From Humibacter albus DSM 18994 (lineage in GTDB: Bacteria > Actinomycetota > Actinomycetes > Actinomycetales > Microbacteriaceae), in contig NZ_ATXT01000013.1 of NCBI RefSeq assembly GCF_000421825.1, positions 534,258-598,257 of the forward strand: a DNA stretch of 64,000 nt. The letters run 5' to 3'. Below the pieces are notes generated by a model. That model was given only the letters and a program-made list of their open reading frames with translations, made no database searches and was not told the DNA's origin. Positions 12,614 to 21,865 of the stretch are shown piece after piece. The translations under genes were made by a program, and so were the position numbers. Numbering within the stretch: position 1 is the first letter of the stretch; each line of letters starts with the position of its first letter.

Positions 12614-12844
12614 TTGGTGCACGAGCTTCCGCAGCGCTATTCGACGGTCGCGCCGGCGCTCGATCACGTCGCGCGCGCCGCTTCGATCGACGGGTTGAAC
12701 GCCCTCGTCCTCTGGGGAACGGTCGCCGGTGCGATCGGCCTCTCCGCCGTCGTGGTGCTCTTCGTCGTTGACAGGTTCCGTGCTCGATCGCTGAGCACGA
12801 TGTCTGTGCCCGAGCCCGAGATCGTCGAATCGAGCGGTGAGTGA
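12614..12844 (+). pseudogene. Remnant of a drug exporter C-terminus (or tiny membrane protein)
   Basis: A 76-codon frame from TTG 12614 (or GTG 12617) encodes one transmembrane helix (LVLWGTVAGAIGLSAVVVLFVV) preceded by ARAASIDGLNAL and followed by a short polar tail. This arrangement resembles the last helix and tail of 14-helix MFS drug exporters, which are commonly divergent from TetR genes. The frame continues upstream without a start and runs into the truncated TetR gene. I read it as a deletion remnant, although a real small protein cannot be excluded. Confidence 0.4.
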
Positions 12845-12910
12845 CAGCGGGTGCCCAACCGGAATCGCGGGCCGGAGCGCCCCGGCAGGGACAGTCCCTA
12901 GGCTTGACCC

Positions 12911-13852
12911 ATGACCCAGCAGGTATCCGAGCTGTTCGACGCGGGCGAGTGGGTGCAAGCGCCTGTGGGCGCCGCGTTCACCGACGTCACCTACCACCTC
13001 TCGAACGACGGCCGCATCGCGCGTATCGCCTTCGACCGACCGGAGGTGCGCAACGCGTTCCGGCCGCACACCGTCGATGAGCTATACACGGCGCTGGACG
13101 ACGCCCGCCAGAACCCGCAGGTCGGCGTCGTGCTGCTCACGGGCAACGGACCGAGCCCGAAGGACGGCGGCTGGGCGTTCTGCTCCGGCGGCGACCAGCG
13201 CATCCGCGGACGCGACGGGTACAAGTACTCGGACTCCGAGACCTCCATCATCGACGGCGCCGGGGGCACCGCCGACCGACCGGGGAGCCACGGTGCGGTC
13301 GGACGGCTGCACATCCTGGAGGTGCAGCGACTCATCCGCTTCATGCCCAAGGTCGTCATCGCGGTGGTCCCGGGCTGGGCTGCCGGCGGCGGCCACTCGC
13401 TGCACGTGGTGTGCGACCTCACGATCGCCAGCGCCGAGCATGGCAGGTTCAAGCAGACGGATGCCGATGTCGGCTCGTTCGACGCCGGTTACGGCAGTGC
13501 GTACTTCGCTCGCCAGATCGGCCAGAAGTTCGCTCGAGAGGTGTTCTTCCTCGCCCAGGAGTACTCCGCGCAGCGCGCGTATGAGATGGGCGCGGTCAAC
13601 GCGGTGGTGCCGCACGCCGAGCTGGAGACGACTGCCATCTCGTGGGCGCGCACGATCCTCGGCAAGTCGCCCACGGCCATCCGCATGCTGAAGTTCGCGT
13701 TCAATGCCGTCGACGACGGGATGGTGGGGCAGCAGGTGTTCGCCGGCGAGGCGACTCGGCTGGCGTACGGCACCGACGAGGCGGTCGAGGGACGCGACGC
13801 GTTCCTTCAGAAGCGCGACCCGGACTGGTCGCCGTTCCCCTGGCAGTTCTGA
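12911..13852 (+). CDS. menB: 1,4-Dihydroxy-2-naphthoyl-CoA synthase MenB
   Basis: A crotonase-fold enzyme (313 aa) that cyclises o-succinylbenzoyl-CoA to DHNA-CoA. Visible features are the N-terminal substrate segment FDRPEVRNAF, the oxyanion-hole regions FCSGGDQR and WAAGGGHSLH, and the MenB signature TDADVGSFDAGYGSAY containing the catalytic Asp and Tyr. Length and motifs are typical of actinobacterial MenB, with a Gly-rich insertion after residue 100. ATG 12911 is the natural start. menE follows after a spacer that holds a hairpin. Confidence 0.96.
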   Translation: MTQQVSELFDAGEWVQAPVGAAFTDVTYHLSNDGRIARIAFDRPEVRNAFRPHTVDELYTALDDARQNPQVGVVLLTGNGPSPKDGGWAFCSGGDQRIRGRDGYKYSDSETSIIDGAGGTADRPGSHGAVGRLHILEVQRLIRFMPKVVIAVVPGWAAGGGHSLHVVCDLTIASAEHGRFKQTDADVGSFDAGYGSAYFARQIGQKFAREVFFLAQEYSAQRAYEMGAVNAVVPHAELETTAISWARTILGKSPTAIRMLKFAFNAVDDGMVGQQVFAGEATRLAYGTDEAVEGRDAFLQKRDPDWSPFPWQF

Positions 13853-13914
13853 CCGCTGCCCCGTCGCCGTGCCACTGCCGCGTCGCCCCGTTGCGAAAAC
13901 AGCAACTGTCGTCT

Positions 13915-13939
13915 GAAACAGCAGGAATCCTGCTGTTTC
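13915..13939. promoter_or_regulatory. Perfect 11-bp hairpin between menB and menE
   Basis: GAAACAGCAGG and CCTGCTGTTTC form an uninterrupted 11-bp stem around an AAT loop. Further copies of AACAGCA occur just before it (about 13897) and in inverted form after it (CTGCTGTT near 13962). No U-run follows, so this is either a processing/attenuation hairpin or a DNA-binding site in front of menE. Confidence 0.5.
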
Positions 13940-13989
13940 GGCTGCGAGAGCGCGATCACTGCTGTTCTCGCGCCATGGCATAGCGTGGA

Positions 13990-15168
13990 GTGGTGAAGCC
14001 GCTCTCCGTGATCGATGCCGGCGAGGCGCGCGACGTCTACCTGGCGCTCCGCGACGCGCTGACCGGGGACGGCCCCGCGGTGCTGCCGCGCCAGACCGGA
14101 GGGTCTGCGGATGTGACGGCATCCGTTCCCCAGAACGTCGCGCTGGTCGTCGAGACCTCGGGCTCGACCGGCGCGCCGAAACGCGTCGCCCTCAGCGCGG
14201 ACGCTCTACTGGCCAGCGCCGCCGCGTCCGCCGGCGCGATCGGCGGGCAGGAGCCGGGCACGGCCCGATGGGTTCTCGCACTGCCGACGCACTACATCGC
14301 GGGAGCCAACGTGCTCGTGCGCTCGATCGTCGCGGAAACCGAGCCGGTCGTCCTTCGGCCCGGCCACTTCGACCCGGCGACCTTCTGCGCCGCGGCCGAC
14401 GCTCTCGACTCCGACCAACGCTTCACCTCGCTCGTCCCCGTGCAGCTCGCCCGGCTGCTGGATGCCGCGCTCGGCGCCGTCTCCGCCGGCGACAGCCGTA
14501 TGCTGACCACGCTCCGACGCTTCGACGCGCTTCTCATCGGCGGTCAGGCGCTGCAGCCCGACCTGCGGGATCGCGCGCTGGATGCCGGCCTGCACATCGT
14601 GCGCACCTACGGCTCGAGCGAGACGGGAGGCGGCTGCGTCTACGACGGCACGCCGATCGGCACCGTGCGGGCGCGCGCCCTGGACAGCCGCATCGAGCTC
14701 GCCGGCCCGGTGCTCGCCGAGGGCTATCTGGATGCCTCGGGCGCACTCGACGCGCCTCTGACGGAGTCCGCGTTCCACACCGACGACGGCGTGCGCTGGT
14801 ATCGCACCGGTGACCTCGGAACTGTGGATGCCGACGGCCGTGTCCGCGTGACCGGTCGCGCCGACAACGTGATCATCTCCGGCGGCGAGAAGGTGTCGCT
14901 GGACGCGGTGCAGGCGGCCGTACGCAGGCATCCGGGATTCGGCGAGGCCGTCGTCGTCCCGGCCGTGAGCGAGGAGTGGGGACAAGTGCCCGCGGTCGTG
15001 GTCGCCGCTCCTGCCGCGCTCGGGCTGGAGGAGTTGCGCGCACTCGTGCAGGGCGAGCTCGGCAACGCCGCGGCGCCCGGTCGATTGCTCGAAGTGGAGC
15101 GCGTGCCGCTGCTGCCCTCCGGCAAACCGGACCGTGTGACGCTCGCGGCGCTCGTCGCCTCATTGTGA
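13990..15168 (+). CDS. menE: o-Succinylbenzoate-CoA ligase MenE
   Basis: An ANL-superfamily acyl-CoA synthetase (392 aa, the compact actinobacterial form) that activates o-succinylbenzoate with ATP and CoA. The P-loop-like motif is VETSGSTGAPKRV, the adenylate-binding motif is RTYGSSETGGG, the A8 region is YRTGDLGTVDADGRVRVTGR, and the catalytic Lys near the end lies in LPSGKPDR. Two tandem GTG codons (13990, 13993) are possible starts. It sits between MenB and MenA, its direct pathway neighbours. Confidence 0.93.
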   Translation: MVKPLSVIDAGEARDVYLALRDALTGDGPAVLPRQTGGSADVTASVPQNVALVVETSGSTGAPKRVALSADALLASAAASAGAIGGQEPGTARWVLALPTHYIAGANVLVRSIVAETEPVVLRPGHFDPATFCAAADALDSDQRFTSLVPVQLARLLDAALGAVSAGDSRMLTTLRRFDALLIGGQALQPDLRDRALDAGLHIVRTYGSSETGGGCVYDGTPIGTVRARALDSRIELAGPVLAEGYLDASGALDAPLTESAFHTDDGVRWYRTGDLGTVDADGRVRVTGRADNVIISGGEKVSLDAVQAAVRRHPGFGEAVVVPAVSEEWGQVPAVVVAAPAALGLEELRALVQGELGNAAAPGRLLEVERVPLLPSGKPDRVTLAALVASL

Positions 15169-15169
15169 C

Positions 15170-15334
15170 CCTCTATCGCGGCTTCGCCGCTCATAGGCTC
15201 AATCGATTCGGCCCGACGAGTGAACTCGTCAGGCGCTCATCTCAATCGCCTCTATCGCGGCTTCGCCGACTCAAAGGCTCAATCGATTCGGCCTGACGAG
15301 TGAACTCGTCAGGCTCTCATCTCAATCGCCTCTA
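15170..15334. repeat. Two tandem 79-80 bp repeats with hairpins, before menA
   Basis: Unit 1 (15170-15248) and unit 2 (15249-15328) are nearly identical and followed by the first six bases of a third (15329-15334). Each unit contains a GCGGCTTCGCCG hairpin, an AATCGATT palindrome and a GACGAGTGAACTCGTC stem-loop; in unit 2 the last is a perfect 10-bp stem (15292-15301 with 15304-15313). The array fills the menE-menA gap and ends 12 bases before the menA start, so it may hold terminator or regulator sites. Confidence 0.75.
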
Positions 15335-15346
15335 AAATTCCCCCTT

Positions 15347-16318
15347 GTGAGTAGCAGCGCGCGCAACAAGTCCCTGCCGAAGTCGAAGCGCAAGGGCGGC
15401 CATCCGGCCGGCAAACGAGGGGCGGTCGCGCCGGCGACCGCACGCGACTGGATCGGTGGCGCACGCCTGCGCACCCTGCCGCTCGCCATCGCGCCCGTGC
15501 TGGTGGGCACGGGCGGCGCCGTGGACGTGAGCGATCCCGGCGTCTTCCACTGGATTCGCGCCATCCTCTGCCTCGTCGTGGCGCTCTGCCTGCAGATCGG
15601 CGTGAACTACGCGAACGACTATTCCGACGGAGTGCGCGGAACGGATGCCTATCGCGTCGGCCCGAGCCGTCTCACGGGTTCCGGCCGTGCCAAGCCTCGG
15701 GCCGTGCTCGCGGTCGCTCTCGTGTTCTTCGGCCTGGCCGCCGTCGCCGGCCTGCTTCTCGTGGTGGCGTCGCAGCAGTGGTGGCTCATCGCGGTCGGGG
15801 CCGTCGCAATCGTCGCCGCCTGGTTCTACACGGGCGGCAAGCATCCGTACGGCTATTACGGCCTCGGCGAGCTCTTCGTCTTCGTGTTCTTCGGGCTCGT
15901 CGCGACGGCCGGAACCATGTTCGTACAAGTGCTCAACGTGTCGCAGATCACCTGGTTCGCGGCGGTCGCCGTCGGGTTACTGGCGTGCGCGGTGCTCATG
16001 GTCAACAACCTGCGCGACATAGACGTCGATCGTCAGGCAGGCAAGCGGACTCTCGCCGTGCTGATCGGACGCGGCTGGTCGCGCACGCTGTACACGATCT
16101 TCGTGCTGCTGCCATTCGCATTCCTGGCCGTGTTCAGCCTGATCTACACGCTGGGCTGGCTCGGGATGTTCACCCTCGTCGCCGCGATCCCGGCTGTCAT
16201 CATCACACTGTTCGGCCGCACCGCACGGGAGCTGATCCTCGCGCTGCAGCTCACGTCGATCAGCGCCCTGGCCTACGCTGCGTTCTTCGCTGCCGCGCTG
16301 GCCTGGTCACCGCTGTGA
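15347..16318 (+). CDS. menA: 1,4-Dihydroxy-2-naphthoate polyprenyltransferase MenA
   Basis: An integral membrane UbiA-superfamily prenyltransferase (323 aa) that attaches the polyprenyl tail to DHNA. The first Asp-rich motif is NDYSDG near residue 89 and the second is NNLRDIDVDRQAGKRTL near 222, with about eight or nine membrane helices. A basic, Lys/Arg-rich N-terminal tail of about 25 residues precedes the first domain. GTG 15347 is the likely start. The prenyl donor is presumably made by the synthase at 22615. Confidence 0.93.
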   Translation: MSSSARNKSLPKSKRKGGHPAGKRGAVAPATARDWIGGARLRTLPLAIAPVLVGTGGAVDVSDPGVFHWIRAILCLVVALCLQIGVNYANDYSDGVRGTDAYRVGPSRLTGSGRAKPRAVLAVALVFFGLAAVAGLLLVVASQQWWLIAVGAVAIVAAWFYTGGKHPYGYYGLGELFVFVFFGLVATAGTMFVQVLNVSQITWFAAVAVGLLACAVLMVNNLRDIDVDRQAGKRTLAVLIGRGWSRTLYTIFVLLPFAFLAVFSLIYTLGWLGMFTLVAAIPAVIITLFGRTARELILALQLTSISALAYAAFFAAALAWSPL

Positions 16319-16496
16319 AGTTTTGCGCGCGGCTTTCCGGCCGGCGCGGCGCGGCTGGCTCTGTGTGGCGGTTGCGTTCGGCGGCGTGCGTGCCGGCGCC
16401 TTGCGGGACGGGTTGCGTGTGCGCGGACCGGTTGCGCGCCGACCCTTTCGGCTGCCCCTCGCGCAGCCTCGTCGCGCGGGGCTCGAGCCGCCCGCG

Positions 16497-16802
16497 CTAC
16501 TTCGACTTCGGAGCGGGATCAGACGCCTCAGCGGCGTCGACCGCGGCGTCTTCGACCTCGTCGTCTTTCGCGGGCGCGGCCTTGCGGCGGTCCCGCTTGT
16601 TCGCCGCCGCCAGCTGATCGGCGACGGCCTGTCGCGACGTGCGCAGGAACAGATAGGACAGACAGAACCCGATGACCACGGCGGCCACCGCGGAGACGAT
16701 CCACAGGTCAGCCGGCAGAATGAGCAGCAGCACCGCCAACGGCACGGCGATGAAGAGCAGCCGCAACAGCGTGTAGGTGAGCCAGGCCGGAATGCGTTTC
16801 AC
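16497..16802 (-). CDS. DUF4229 small membrane protein
   Basis: A 101-residue protein with two transmembrane helices (about residues 9-28 and 34-52) and a highly charged cytoplasmic tail ending DPAPKSK. The segment FLRTSRQAVADQLAAAN after helix 2 is the mark of DUF4229, a family found beside men genes in actinobacteria. Its role is unknown. It is encoded against the men genes, in the gap between menA and the PLDc_N protein. Confidence 0.8.
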   Translation of the reverse strand: MKRIPAWLTYTLLRLLFIAVPLAVLLLILPADLWIVSAVAAVVIGFCLSYLFLRTSRQAVADQLAAANKRDRRKAAPAKDDEVEDAAVDAAEASDPAPKSK

Positions 16803-16893
16803 CGTTCAAGTCTAGGGACGAGACCCTCGTGAGCGCGCTGTGAGAGTAGCGCGCGGTCGGGCCGCGCTGAGCCCGGCGGGTTAGCATGGCCCC

Positions 16894-17256
16894 ATGATTC
16901 GCGTGTGGCTCATCGTGGGGGTCATCGCCGCGCTCTTCTACATCTTCTCGATCGTGGATTGCGCTCTGGCGGAGCGCGAACGCGTGCGCGGCGTACCGAA
17001 GGCAGCATGGGTCCTGATCGTGGTCGTCTTCCCGATCATCGGCGGCGTGCTCTGGTTCCTCGTCGGCCGTCCGCGGCGGGACCGCGCGGGCCGTCCGCGT
17101 TCCCTCGCTCCCGACGACGACCCGGAGTTTCTCCGGAACCTCGAGCGCGACCGGCAGCAGCGCGAGCGCATCCGCCGCATCGAGCAAGAGCTTTCCGACC
17201 TCGACGACGCACCGAAGAAGAAGTCCGGCGACTCCGACGGCCGCCGGGATGCCTGA
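16894..17256 (+). CDS. PLDc_N domain membrane protein
   Basis: A 120-residue protein with two N-terminal transmembrane helices enclosing a short loop; the motif sequence VDCALAERERVRGVPKAAWVL and the second helix VFPIIGGVLWFLVGRPR match the PLDc_N domain often found in cardiolipin synthases but here free-standing. The C-terminus is a charged helix (RDRQQRERIRRIEQEL). It overlaps menD by 8 nt, so it is probably cotranscribed and coupled with it. No enzymatic residues are present. Confidence 0.85.
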   Translation: MIRVWLIVGVIAALFYIFSIVDCALAERERVRGVPKAAWVLIVVVFPIIGGVLWFLVGRPRRDRAGRPRSLAPDDDPEFLRNLERDRQQRERIRRIEQELSDLDDAPKKKSGDSDGRRDA

Positions 17257-19222
17257 CCCCGCCGACCGCGGCGGGTCCGACGCCGAGGGCACCGCCCTGC
17301 TTGCCGCACCCGACACCGTTGCGTCCGCTGCACGGGGCACCGCTGCGTCCGCCGTCGACAGCGTTCCGTGCACCGGTAACCCGGCCACCGACGCCTCACT
17401 CGCGCTGCTCACGCGCCTCGTGCGCGAGGGCCTTCGACACGTCGTGCTCGCTCCCGGATCGCGTTCGCAGGCCCTTGCCCTCGTCGCCGCCGAACTCGAG
17501 CGCGTCGGCGCCATCGAACTGCACGTGCGCATCGACGAACGTGTTGGTGGTTTCCTCGCCCTCGGCATCGCCGCTGAGTCGCGCGCCCCGGCCGCCGTGA
17601 TCACCACGAGCGGCACGGCCACCGCGAACCTGCTTCCCGCCGTGCTCGAAGCGCATCATGCGAACCTTCCGATGCTGGTGCTGACGGCCGACCGACCGAG
17701 CGAGCTTCGTGGCATCCGCTCGAACCAGACCACGGTGCAGGCGGGCATGTACGGCGCCGCGGTGCGTCGCGCCCTCGACATCGATGCGCCCACCGGTGCC
17801 GACGGGGAGAGGGATGCCTACAGCCGGCTCGCCACGCAGGCCTGGTCCGCGGCGGTGGACGATGCGGGCCCCGTGCACCTCAACCTCTCTTTCCGTGAGC
17901 CGCTGTCGGTCGCCGTGCCCGATCTGAGCGGATTCGCAGCAGCGATCGCCGCGTCGGCCGAGCAGGCTGGGGAGTCCGCCGCGGAGCCCGGTACCGCGGA
18001 GCCGGGGAGTGGCATCGCGACAGGGGCGAGCACCGGCGCAGTGTCGGCCGCGAGCGACGGTGCGCTCCCTCGCGTGAAGCGTACCGGCCGGGCCGTGAAC
18101 ATCGGCTCGGGCGTGCTCGGGCGCGGCAAGTACACGCTCGAGGCGGAGCCGTTCACGGTGGTCATCGCGGGCGACGCCGCCGGCCCCGACGCCGAGCAGC
18201 TTGCACGTGACGGCGGCTGGCCACTGATCGCCGAGGCGTCCAGCGGCTCTCGTTTCGGGCCGCATTTGGTGGTGCGCTACCGCGAGCTTCTGCGGGAGCC
18301 GGAGTTCGGCGGGCGCGTGCGACGCGCGGTCGTGTTCGGGCATCCGACGCTGAGCCGTGAGGTGCCGGCCCTGCTGAAGCGCGACGATGTCGAGGTGATC
18401 GTGGTCGCGCCGATCGGCGAGGAAGTCTACGACCCGGCACGCTCCGCCCGCATCGTCGGCACGGTGCGGCCTCCCGCCGACGCCGACCCGAACACGCGTG
18501 AAGCCCGCACCTGGGTCGGACGCTGGGTGCATGCCAGCCGTCAGCTGCTGGCACGCGACGACGAGGCATCCGCCGACAAGGTCGTCCCCGACATCGAAGC
18601 GGGTCGCTCGCACTCGCCGCAGGAGCGGCTCGCCTTCGCGAAGACCGAGTTCGCCGCGGTGCGAGCGCCGATCACACGACGCATGCTCGGCGAGTCGCTC
18701 TGGCGGTTCACGTGGCCGCACGACCGGCTCGTGCTGGGAGCCTCCCGGCTCATTCGAGAGTTGGATGCCGCGGTGCCCGGCAAGAAGATCCGCGTGCACG
18801 CGAATCGAGGGTTGGCCGGGATCGACGGCACGATCGGCACGGCGATCGGAATGGCGCTCGCCGCGCAGCCGCCTGGAGCGGATGCCGTGGGCACGACGCG
18901 CGTTCTGGTCGGCGACCTCGCCACTCTGCATGACGTCGGATCCCTGTTGTTCGGCGAGGGTGAGCGCCGACCGACCGTGCAGGTGATCGTCGGCAACGAC
19001 GACGGCGGAACCATCTTCGACTCGCTCGAGGTGGCCACTTCGGCGCCCGCGGATGCTCTGCGCCGCGTGCTGACGACACCGCAGCACGCCGATCTCCGCT
19101 CTCTCGCGCACGCGTACGGCTGGGCCTTCCGCCGGGCGACGACGCGCGGCGAACTGGATCAGGCGCTCTCCGCGCCGCCGGTCGGCACGAGCCTGCTCGA
19201 GGTGCCGCTGACGAACGCGTGA
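17249..19222 (+). CDS. menD: SEPHCHC synthase MenD
   Basis: A thiamine diphosphate enzyme (657 aa) that adds 2-oxoglutarate-derived succinic semialdehyde to isochorismate, the first committed step of the pathway. The ThDP-activating Glu lies in RIDERVGGFLALG, substrate residues in SRSQALAL, and the ThDP/Mg motif is VGNDDGGTIFDSLE near the C-terminus. The protein is longer than usual because of an Ala/Ser-rich N-terminal extension of about 45 residues and a variable Gly/Ala insert at about 230-275. Start ATG 17249 overlaps the PLDc_N gene. Confidence 0.93.
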   Translation: MPDPADRGGSDAEGTALLAAPDTVASAARGTAASAVDSVPCTGNPATDASLALLTRLVREGLRHVVLAPGSRSQALALVAAELERVGAIELHVRIDERVGGFLALGIAAESRAPAAVITTSGTATANLLPAVLEAHHANLPMLVLTADRPSELRGIRSNQTTVQAGMYGAAVRRALDIDAPTGADGERDAYSRLATQAWSAAVDDAGPVHLNLSFREPLSVAVPDLSGFAAAIAASAEQAGESAAEPGTAEPGSGIATGASTGAVSAASDGALPRVKRTGRAVNIGSGVLGRGKYTLEAEPFTVVIAGDAAGPDAEQLARDGGWPLIAEASSGSRFGPHLVVRYRELLREPEFGGRVRRAVVFGHPTLSREVPALLKRDDVEVIVVAPIGEEVYDPARSARIVGTVRPPADADPNTREARTWVGRWVHASRQLLARDDEASADKVVPDIEAGRSHSPQERLAFAKTEFAAVRAPITRRMLGESLWRFTWPHDRLVLGASRLIRELDAAVPGKKIRVHANRGLAGIDGTIGTAIGMALAAQPPGADAVGTTRVLVGDLATLHDVGSLLFGEGERRPTVQVIVGNDDGGTIFDSLEVATSAPADALRRVLTTPQHADLRSLAHAYGWAFRRATTRGELDQALSAPPVGTSLLEVPLTNA

Positions 19223-19295
19223 CGCGCGTCAGGAGAACTCGACGGTCAACCGGACGCCGCGGGCGCTCGGCGTGGCGGCGGGACGGACTGCGCCG

Positions 19296-20543
19296 TCAGC
19301 CGAAGGCCTCGGTGATGGGACGGAACTTCATCTTGGTCTCCGCGAGCTCCCGCTCCGGATCCGAGTCCGCCATGATGCCGCAACCGGCATATGCCGTGAT
19401 GTCACCGGAAGGATTCAGCTGCGCACAGCGCAGTGCGATAGCCCATTCGCCATCACCATCGGCGCCGATCCAGCCCACCGGGCCGGCGTAGCGCTCGCGA
19501 TCGAAGGGCTCGAGCTCCCGGATGAGCTGGAGCGCGGCATCCGTCGGCGTTCCAGCCACGGCGGCGGTGGGATGCAGGGCGGCGACGAGGTCGAGCGAGC
19601 CCGAGCCGTCCGCCAGCGTTCCGGAGAAATCCGTCGCCAGGTGCCAGAGATTGGGCAGCTTGAGGGCGAACGGCGCACGGGTGGTCTGCAGTGAGGACGC
19701 GTGCGGTGTGAGCGCGTCGGTCACGCTGCGCACCGCGACCGCGTGCTCCTGCACGTCTTTCGCGCTCGCCAGCAGCTCGTCCGCGGACGCGCGGTCGGAT
19801 TCCGCATCGCGACCGCGAGCCGACGTGCCTGCGAGCACACGGGCATCCAACGTTCCCCGGTGCACACGAACCAGCGTCTCGGGGCTGGAGCCGAGCATGC
19901 CGTCGACGGCATACGTCCAGCATTCCGGGTAGCCGAGAGCGAGCTCGACGAGCGCACGGCGCACGTCGGACTCGATCGGCAGGTGCGCGCGCAGGTCGCG
20001 AGCCAGCACGACCTTCTCGAGTTCGCCCGCGCGGATGTGTTCGACGGCCGCGCCGACGGCCCGCTTGTACGCCTCGCGGGTGAGCGCGCCGGGGAGCATG
20101 GTGAGGCGGTACTCCGCACCGAACGGCGCGGGGTGGGGCGCGGCAGGCATCGCGTGGGCGTCCGTACGGCGTGTCCGAGTGATCCAGGAGCGGCCGTCTC
20201 GGCGGCCGAGCGTGATCTCCGGCACGATGAGAACGCTGGTCGCCGAGCTCTCGTCATCGAACGCGAAGGTGCCGAACGCGACAAGGCCGGTGCCCGGCAT
20301 CCGCACCGAATCGGAGACCGTGGATGCCGCCGCGAGCTGCTTCCACACGGCCGACGCCTGCTCGATGCGATCGGCGCCGTGGAACTCCAGTCGCAGCGCC
20401 TCGCCGAACCCCGCGATCCCCTCGCCTCGGCGCAGCCAGAGAAGGGGTCGATGAGCGTCGGTGAAAGGAATGATGTGTCGGACGTCGTCGAGTGGGGTGG
20501 TCTCGACCGTCAACGCCTGTACTCGGGTCGCGATTGCGGTCAC
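19296..20543 (-). CDS. menF: Isochorismate synthase (MenF/EntC type)
   Basis: Converts chorismate to isochorismate at the head of the menaquinone pathway. The 415-residue product has the chorismate-binding fold: KVVLARD with the conserved Lys, SPETLVRV, AGTSARGRDAE, HPTAAVAGTP and the C-terminal YAGCGIMADSDPERELAET motif carrying Mg-binding Glu residues. The start is GTG 20543; the frame stays open far upstream, but that part is antisense to the DUF2804 gene and is not coding. It converges with menD across 73 bp. Confidence 0.92.
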   Translation of the reverse strand: MTAIATRVQALTVETTPLDDVRHIIPFTDAHRPLLWLRRGEGIAGFGEALRLEFHGADRIEQASAVWKQLAAASTVSDSVRMPGTGLVAFGTFAFDDESSATSVLIVPEITLGRRDGRSWITRTRRTDAHAMPAAPHPAPFGAEYRLTMLPGALTREAYKRAVGAAVEHIRAGELEKVVLARDLRAHLPIESDVRRALVELALGYPECWTYAVDGMLGSSPETLVRVHRGTLDARVLAGTSARGRDAESDRASADELLASAKDVQEHAVAVRSVTDALTPHASSLQTTRAPFALKLPNLWHLATDFSGTLADGSGSLDLVAALHPTAAVAGTPTDAALQLIRELEPFDRERYAGPVGWIGADGDGEWAIALRCAQLNPSGDITAYAGCGIMADSDPERELAETKMKFRPITEAFG

Positions 20544-20687
20544 GGTTCTAGCGTACGTCGGTGGCCCTGGGCAGTGCCTTCGCGGGCCGGCGTGACCCGG
20601 CCCGGCGTGATCGGGCCGGTGCGGCGGGCATGACGCAGGCCGCCGGTAGTCTGTCGTCACCCGATCCGACTCGACGAGGAGTCCCCA

Positions 20688-21785
20688 GTGCCGCAGCCCG
20701 ACGTCATGCCGCCCCGCCGCATCGCGGAGCGCGAGCTCACCGCACCCGTGCAGCTCTGCCTTCCCGACGGGCGGTTGAACACCGAGGCCGTCGGATGGTC
20801 CCGCACCCCGCTGGTGAACACCGACGGCATCGCGGCTCGGCGCGGCGGCGGCACGCGCGCTCCGTATGCCTGGGGGCGCAACAAGCGCTGGGAGTACTGG
20901 GGCGTCACGACGCCGACTCACCTGATCGCGCTCACCGTGTCGTCCATCGACTACGCGGGAGTCCACTCGCTCTGGGTGTTCGATCGCGCGACCGGCGCCG
21001 AAATCGCGGTGGATGCCGTGGTGCCGCTCGCCCGCGACGTCGAGCTTCCCGGAACGCTCGGTGCCGGTCCGGCACGCGCACGGGCCAAGGTCAAGGGCGG
21101 CCTGCTGCGCATCGACGTCGAGGAGGCCGACGGCGGAACGCGGCTGCGGGCATCCGCTCCGCGTCTCGAGCTGGATGTGGTGGCCGAGCGTCCCGAGGGC
21201 CGCTCGCTGGCCGACCATGAGGCCATGGCCGTCGTGGTGCCGTGGTCGAACCGGCTGTTCCAGTACACGGTGAAGGATGTCGACCGTCCGGCACGCGGTT
21301 CCGTCACGATCGACGGCGAGCGGCAGGAGGTGCCCGCGGGCGAGTCGTGGGCGGTGCTGGATCACGGGCGCGGACGCTGGCCGTACGACGTGCGGTGGAA
21401 CTGGAGCGCGGCATCCGGCTACGTCGACGACACCGACGGCCGCCATCGCATCGGCGTGCAACTCGGCGCCAAGTGGACGGACGGCACGGGCTCGACCGAG
21501 AACGCGCTCACGGTCGACGGCCGCGTGCACAAGATCAGTGAGGAACTGGCCTGGGAATACAGCGCCGACGACTGGCTCCGACCGTGGCGCATTCGCGGCG
21601 AACGGGTGGATGCCACGTTCACGCCGTTCCATGTCAAGTCGTCTGCCACGCAGCTCGGCATCGTCGCCACGAGCGCACGCCAATGCTTCGGGCATTACTC
21701 GGGCTGGATCGCCGACGACGAGGGCACCCGGCGCAGCATCGAGGGCCTTCTCGGCTGGGCGGAGGACGTGCGCAACCGCTGGTGA
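20688..21785 (+). CDS. DUF2804 family protein
   Basis: A 365-residue cytoplasmic protein of beta-rich appearance. Conserved-looking segments are [58 protein letters not shown] and [12 protein letters not shown], which fit DUF2804, a family related to attachment/lipocalin-like proteins of unknown role. GTG 20688 has a GAGGAG site 7 bases upstream. It is divergent from menF and precedes menG by 80 bp. Confidence 0.82.
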   Translation: MPQPDVMPPRRIAERELTAPVQLCLPDGRLNTEAVGWSRTPLVNTDGIAARRGGGTRAPYAWGRNKRWEYWGVTTPTHLIALTVSSIDYAGVHSLWVFDRATGAEIAVDAVVPLARDVELPGTLGAGPARARAKVKGGLLRIDVEEADGGTRLRASAPRLELDVVAERPEGRSLADHEAMAVVVPWSNRLFQYTVKDVDRPARGSVTIDGERQEVPAGESWAVLDHGRGRWPYDVRWNWSAASGYVDDTDGRHRIGVQLGAKWTDGTGSTENALTVDGRVHKISEELAWEYSADDWLRPWRIRGERVDATFTPFHVKSSATQLGIVATSARQCFGHYSGWIADDEGTRRSIEGLLGWAEDVRNRW

Positions 21786-21865
21786 TCCTGTCGCCGCGGC
21801 CAGCCGTGCAGCCGCGCACGCCGCTGGGCCGCACGAGCTCCGTGACACGGCCTAAGCTTGACCGG

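Noticed and set aside
20544..21848. Upstream extension of the menF frame to 850 residues
   Set aside because: The extension lies opposite the DUF2804 gene, and its amino acid pattern is that of an antisense shadow; the isochorismate synthase fold starts at the GTG at 20543.
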